A stretch of DNA of 64,000 nt from Enterocloster aldenensis (GTDB lineage Bacteria; Bacillota; Clostridia; Lachnospirales; Lachnospiraceae): the NCBI RefSeq assembly GCF_003434055.1, contig NZ_QVEX01000016.1, positions 62,001 through 126,000 of the forward strand, written 5' to 3'. Of the stretch, positions 60,817-64,000 are shown in pieces. The translations under genes were made by a program, and so were the position numbers. The notes under the pieces were generated by a model, which had not been told where the DNA came from, ran no database searches, and saw only the letters and a list, made by a program, of their open reading frames with translations. Positions within the stretch are counted from its first letter, which is position 1, and each line of letters starts with the position of its first letter.

Positions 60817-62313
60817 ATGGAACAATATCAGACACTGCGCAGGCAGTATCCTCAGTTCATATATAAAAGTTACGGGATAGAAGAAGATGAAAGCGGATGC
60901 AGGATTACATACAGGTTTGAGATTCCCGGTCTCGCAGCCTTTGCCCCTGTCTGGAGGTTCCCAAAGGCAGCAGGGGATACCGTGCAGTGGTCCAGGGACC
61001 GGCTCATGCAGGACATGATATTCTCACTGGGCATGGTGGAACTGGTGAGTTACTGGAAGATTGCATGTCCTCCAAGGGTAATCGTGGAAGCTGGTTTCCT
61101 GGACCAGGACCAGATGGAATGGTGGAGGGACCTGTATTATAACGGCCTGGGCGAGTTCTTTTATGTGAATCAGATATGGGAAGCTGGCCAGGATGATTTC
61201 ATGGAGATTGTATGCAATGTACAGAGCCAGCCGGAGCCTCAAAGCCAGCCGGAGCTGCAATGTCAGCCGGAGCCGCAGAGCCAGCCGGAGCCGTATGGCT
61301 CCCGGCCCCTGCAGGCCCCCGGTTCCCGGTCCCCGCAGGAGAAAGGGGTACTGGTCCCTATTGGCGGAGGAAAGGATTCCGCGGTCACCCTGGAGCTGCT
61401 GCGCGGTGCCGGAGTGCCCATACATGCCTACATCATCAACCCCAGAGGCGCCACCATCCATACCACGGAGGCTGCGGGACTGAAGGAGGGCCAGGTCATA
61501 AATGCCAGGCGGACCCTGGATCCTAACATGCTGGAGCTGAACCGGCAGGGATACTTAAACGGGCACACGCCGTTCTCGGCCCTGGTGGCATTTTCCAGCA
61601 TCATCGCAGCCAGGATGCACGGATTATCCCAGGTGGCCCTTTCCAATGAATCCAGCGCCAACGAAAGCACGGTCCAGGGAAGCACGGTCAACCACCAATA
61701 CTCCAAGAGCTTTAAATTCGAAAAGGATTTTCATGAATACCAGAACCGTTACCTGCCGGGAAGCGCCGGTTATTTCAGCATGCTGCGCCCATTGAGCGAG
61801 TTCCAGATAGCCCGGTACTTTGCAAAGCAGAAACAGTACCATCCGATTTTCCGAAGCTGCAATGCGGGCAGCAGGACGGACAGCTGGTGCGGACACTGCC
61901 CCAAGTGTCTGTTTGTATACCTGATACTCTCCCCGTTCCTATCCTCACAGGAGGTGCGGGACATATTCGGACGGGATATGCTGCAGGATGAGGCCATGAA
62001 GGAAACCCTGGAACAGCTGATAGGCATCCGGGAAGAGAAGCCATTTGAGTGCGTGGGCAGCCGGGCTGAGATTAACACGGCAATGGTGCTTACCATTCAG
62101 CGTATGGAAGAGGAAGGGGAAATGCTTCCGGCCCTTCTTTCCTATTATAAGGGCACCGGCCTTTATAAACAGTATCAGGCTGCGGGGGACCGGTATTCGT
62201 CCTACTATGACAGTGAGAACCTGGTGCCCCCGGCCTTGGACAGGGTTGTCAGGGAGAACTGTGTGGACGGCGGTACGCTTACACACCCTAAAAAGGAGAA
62301 TGAACGTGAATGA
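60817..62313 (+). CDS. murL: MurL-like UDP-MurNAc-L-Ala-L-Glu epimerase
   Basis: A 498-residue protein matching MurL, the enzyme that inverts the terminal L-Glu of UDP-MurNAc-L-Ala-L-Glu to D-Glu. It has an ATP pyrophosphatase-like PP-loop LVPIGGGKDSAVTLELL (near residue 183-199), GHTPFSALVAFSSIIAA near 249-265, LSNESSANESTVQG near 274-287 and a paired-Cys site WCGHCPKCLFVY near 358-369. The immediately following gene is a MurD-type ligase, the known partner. A Gln/Pro/Glu repeat at residues 137-158 interrupts the N-terminal part. The start at 60817 follows GGAAAGAGGA; the frame opens earlier without a site. Confidence 0.85.
   Translation: MEQYQTLRRQYPQFIYKSYGIEEDESGCRITYRFEIPGLAAFAPVWRFPKAAGDTVQWSRDRLMQDMIFSLGMVELVSYWKIACPPRVIVEAGFLDQDQMEWWRDLYYNGLGEFFYVNQIWEAGQDDFMEIVCNVQSQPEPQSQPELQCQPEPQSQPEPYGSRPLQAPGSRSPQEKGVLVPIGGGKDSAVTLELLRGAGVPIHAYIINPRGATIHTTEAAGLKEGQVINARRTLDPNMLELNRQGYLNGHTPFSALVAFSSIIAARMHGLSQVALSNESSANESTVQGSTVNHQYSKSFKFEKDFHEYQNRYLPGSAGYFSMLRPLSEFQIARYFAKQKQYHPIFRSCNAGSRTDSWCGHCPKCLFVYLILSPFLSSQEVRDIFGRDMLQDEAMKETLEQLIGIREEKPFECVGSRAEINTAMVLTIQRMEEEGEMLPALLSYYKGTGLYKQYQAAGDRYSSYYDSENLVPPALDRVVRENCVDGGTLTHPKKENERE
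61222..61293 (+). repeat. In-frame tandem repeat within murL
   Basis: Four imperfect units built on AGCCAGCCGGAGCC encode a QSQPEPQSQPELQCQPEPQS-like run. It lies in the linker before the PP-loop domain. Repeats of this kind readily change in length between strains. Confidence 0.75.
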
Positions 62314-63655
62314 GAAGATAACTCCCTGGATTGAGGGCAAGCGGGTCCTGCTCCTGGGTTTTGGAAGGGAAGGCCAGTCAACCTATCATGTCATAAAGCA
62401 GGCTGGCGGATATGCCTGCCTTGATATAGCGGACATGGCCTCCCCGGCGCAGCGGCCGGATGAGGAGGCGCGGTGGATAACAGGACCAGGCTATCAGAAA
62501 TGCATGGATGACTATGACGTGGTCTTTAAAAGTCCGGGAATCGTTCTGGAAAAGCCCATAGAAGAGTACCGGTGCCAGATCCTGTCCCAGACAGAAGTAT
62601 TTTTCCAATGTTTCCGCGACCAGATCATCGGTATCACTGGCACAAAAGGAAAAAGCACGGTTACCTCCCTTTTATACCATATCCTTAAGAATGCAGGTAT
62701 GGACACCATGATCCTGGGCAATATCGGCATACCGGCCCTGGACCACATGGAGGAGGTAAAGCCGGACACCAAAATCGTGTTTGAGCTGTCCTGCCACCAG
62801 TTGGAATATATGACCGTATCCCCCCATATCGGAATCCTGGTCAATATACATGAGGAGCACCTGGACCATTACAAAACCATGGAAAAATATGTGGAGGCCA
62901 AACAGCGTATCTTCAGGAACCAGAAAAAGGGCGACATACTGATATGCAACGTACAATGCCTTCCCGAGTCCGCAATCTGCCCGTCCACGCTTTTAAAGGC
63001 CGGGGTGAATGAGCCGGACACGGAACTTTGCGTGGCGGAGGAACCTGACGGCACATGGATTCATTTCCGTGATAAGGCGTACAGGATACCGGTGGACGAA
63101 ATCCGGCTGCTGGGACAGCACAATTACTTTGACATCGGGGTGGTATACGGGGTGTGCAGTATCCTTGGGATGGATGACGGTGCATTCACGGCAGGACTTA
63201 AGACATATGAACCCCTGCCTCACCGGCTTCAGTATCTGGGTGAGCGGGACGGGGTTAAATATTATGATGATTCCATATCAACCATCTGCGATACCACCAT
63301 ACAGGCCCTTAAGACGTTAAAGGACACGGACACCGTGCTGATTGGAGGCATGGACAGGGGGATTGATTACAGGGAACTGATTGAGTACCTGTCAGAATGC
63401 CAGGTAAGGCATATCATCCTTATGGAAGCAACAGGCAAGCGTATTTACCAGGAGATATATAAGTTTTATCCTGAATTTAAAGACAGGCCCAGACTGATCC
63501 TGGCTGAACATCTGGAGGACGGTGTGAGGCGCGCCATGGAGATTACCAGGCCGGGACACAGCTGCGTGCTTTCACCTGCAGCTGCCAGCTATGGTATCTT
63601 TAAAAACTTTGAGGAACGCGGAGAAGTATTTTCCAGGCTTGTATTTCATTCCTGA
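62306..63655 (+). CDS. murD: MurD2-type UDP-MurNAc-L-Ala:L-Glu ligase
   Basis: A 449-residue Mur ligase. Domains: N-terminal UDP-binding Rossmann part (RVLLLGFGREGQST, residues 12-25), central ATPase with GITGTKGKSTVTSLLYHI near 109-126 and NIHEEHLDHYKTMEKYVEAK near 180-199, and a C-terminal ligase domain from about 300 (YDDSISTICDTTIQALKTL). In the MurL pathway the partner ligase adds L-Glu rather than D-Glu. A GTG at 62306 is seven bases after AAGGAG; the ATG two codons earlier at 62300 is too close. It overlaps the murL stop, so the two are coupled. Confidence 0.88.
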   Translation: MNEKITPWIEGKRVLLLGFGREGQSTYHVIKQAGGYACLDIADMASPAQRPDEEARWITGPGYQKCMDDYDVVFKSPGIVLEKPIEEYRCQILSQTEVFFQCFRDQIIGITGTKGKSTVTSLLYHILKNAGMDTMILGNIGIPALDHMEEVKPDTKIVFELSCHQLEYMTVSPHIGILVNIHEEHLDHYKTMEKYVEAKQRIFRNQKKGDILICNVQCLPESAICPSTLLKAGVNEPDTELCVAEEPDGTWIHFRDKAYRIPVDEIRLLGQHNYFDIGVVYGVCSILGMDDGAFTAGLKTYEPLPHRLQYLGERDGVKYYDDSISTICDTTIQALKTLKDTDTVLIGGMDRGIDYRELIEYLSECQVRHIILMEATGKRIYQEIYKFYPEFKDRPRLILAEHLEDGVRRAMEITRPGHSCVLSPAAASYGIFKNFEERGEVFSRLVFHS

Positions 63656-63793
63656 TTTTGGACGAAACTGTAAAAAACACAAAAAAGTCACAGGCTTTTA
63701 AGAATTTTATAAGGATTTAGGGGCTTGTGTTAACAAGTAAAATACTGTACAATCAGTAAGAAGCTTTTGAAGTAGAAAGTGAAAGGGAGAACC

Positions 63794-64000
63794 GTGGGAA
63801 CTTATGAGACGCTGAATGAAGTTTTGGTGAGCCTGTTCCGCGATGTCAATGATATAGAGCAGAAGGCGATTATTACCTCGGAATTTGGGGACCTTACCAA
63901 TAACGATATGCATGTGATAGAGGCCATTGGTATAGACGAGCCTAAGAACATGTCAACCATTGCCAGGGCATTATCCGTTACAGTGGGGACCTTGACCATT
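63794..64000 (+). CDS. FabT-like MarR-family regulator (partial, runs off the window)
   Basis: The first 69 residues of a MarR-type regulator. ETLNEVLVSLFRDVNDIEQK and GDLTNNDMHVIEAIGI, followed by NMSTIARALSVTVGTLT, closely follow the pattern of FabT-type repressors of fatty acid synthesis (helix alpha1 dimer part, then the recognition region). The GTG start at 63794 follows AAGGGAGA; an upstream in-frame GTG at 63779 would place the ribosome site inside the gene. A possible TTGTGT/TACAAT promoter lies at 63725-63753. In many Clostridia such a gene directly precedes fabH; here it is 40 kb away. Confidence 0.8.
   Translation, partial: MGTYETLNEVLVSLFRDVNDIEQKAIITSEFGDLTNNDMHVIEAIGIDEPKNMSTIARALSVTVGTLTI

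Overview
The window looks like a chromosome segment of a spore-forming, anaerobic member of the Lachnospiraceae (Enterocloster/Clostridium-cluster XIVa type). This is inferred from the moderate GC content, strong AGGAGG ribosome sites, a FabK-based type II fatty acid operon, Spm and RicT sporulation genes, YesM/YesN signalling and cell-wall-binding repeat proteins. No rRNA, tRNA, CRISPR array, phage or IS element was recognised.

0-7.7 kb (minus): an alpha-mannoside uptake and degradation operon (binding lipoprotein, two permeases, GH38 alpha-mannosidase, ROK kinase). 7.8-10.7 kb (minus): two EthD-like small proteins, an old-yellow-enzyme flavoprotein and a Gfo/Idh/MocA oxidoreductase. They diverge from a 10.9-18.7 kb plus-strand operon holding a complete SsuABC/TauABC-like importer with two different permeases and two different ATPases, followed by a YesM/YesN-type two-component system. 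The two ATPases carry complementary degenerations that would give one dead and one live ATP site.

18.7-22.9 kb: conserved housekeeping block holB-ricT-trmN6-rsmI with convergent abrB. 23.0-33.8 kb: the complete fatty acid operon fabH-acpP-fabK-fabD-fabG-fabF-accB-fabZ-accC-accDA(fused)-FabK/NMO-like gene, with a consensus promoter, a TTTGA/TCAAA palindrome beside it and a terminator at the end. The probable regulator, a FabT-like MarR protein, begins at the far right edge. Between the operon and a MerR gene lies a cluster of same-strand DnaA-box-like nonamers.

35-60 kb: spmA and spmB, normally adjacent, are separated by about 22 kb. That interval holds a DUF554 protein, PatB C-S lyase, an amino acid permease, a cytosolic molybdopterin/Fe-S/flavin oxidoreductase trio with an EamA transporter and GntR regulator, a GH25 lysozyme, cysK and a sigma-54 activator. 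The activator is followed by a textbook -24/-12 promoter and a seven-gene operon: a DAACS symporter predicted to take neutral substrates, class V PLP enzyme, cupin, OsmC thiol peroxidase-like protein, lipoyl-domain dihydrolipoamide dehydrogenase, lipoate ligase and Rid protein. The proposed reading is a self-contained amino acid catabolic system in which a lipoylated flavoprotein keeps OsmC reduced; this is the best candidate for an undescribed system here.

59.3-64 kb: an Sfp-type phosphopantetheinyl transferase, spmB, then a murL-murD2 pair, which would supply D-glutamate to peptidoglycan by epimerising the peptide-bound residue instead of using glutamate racemase, and the partial MarR gene.
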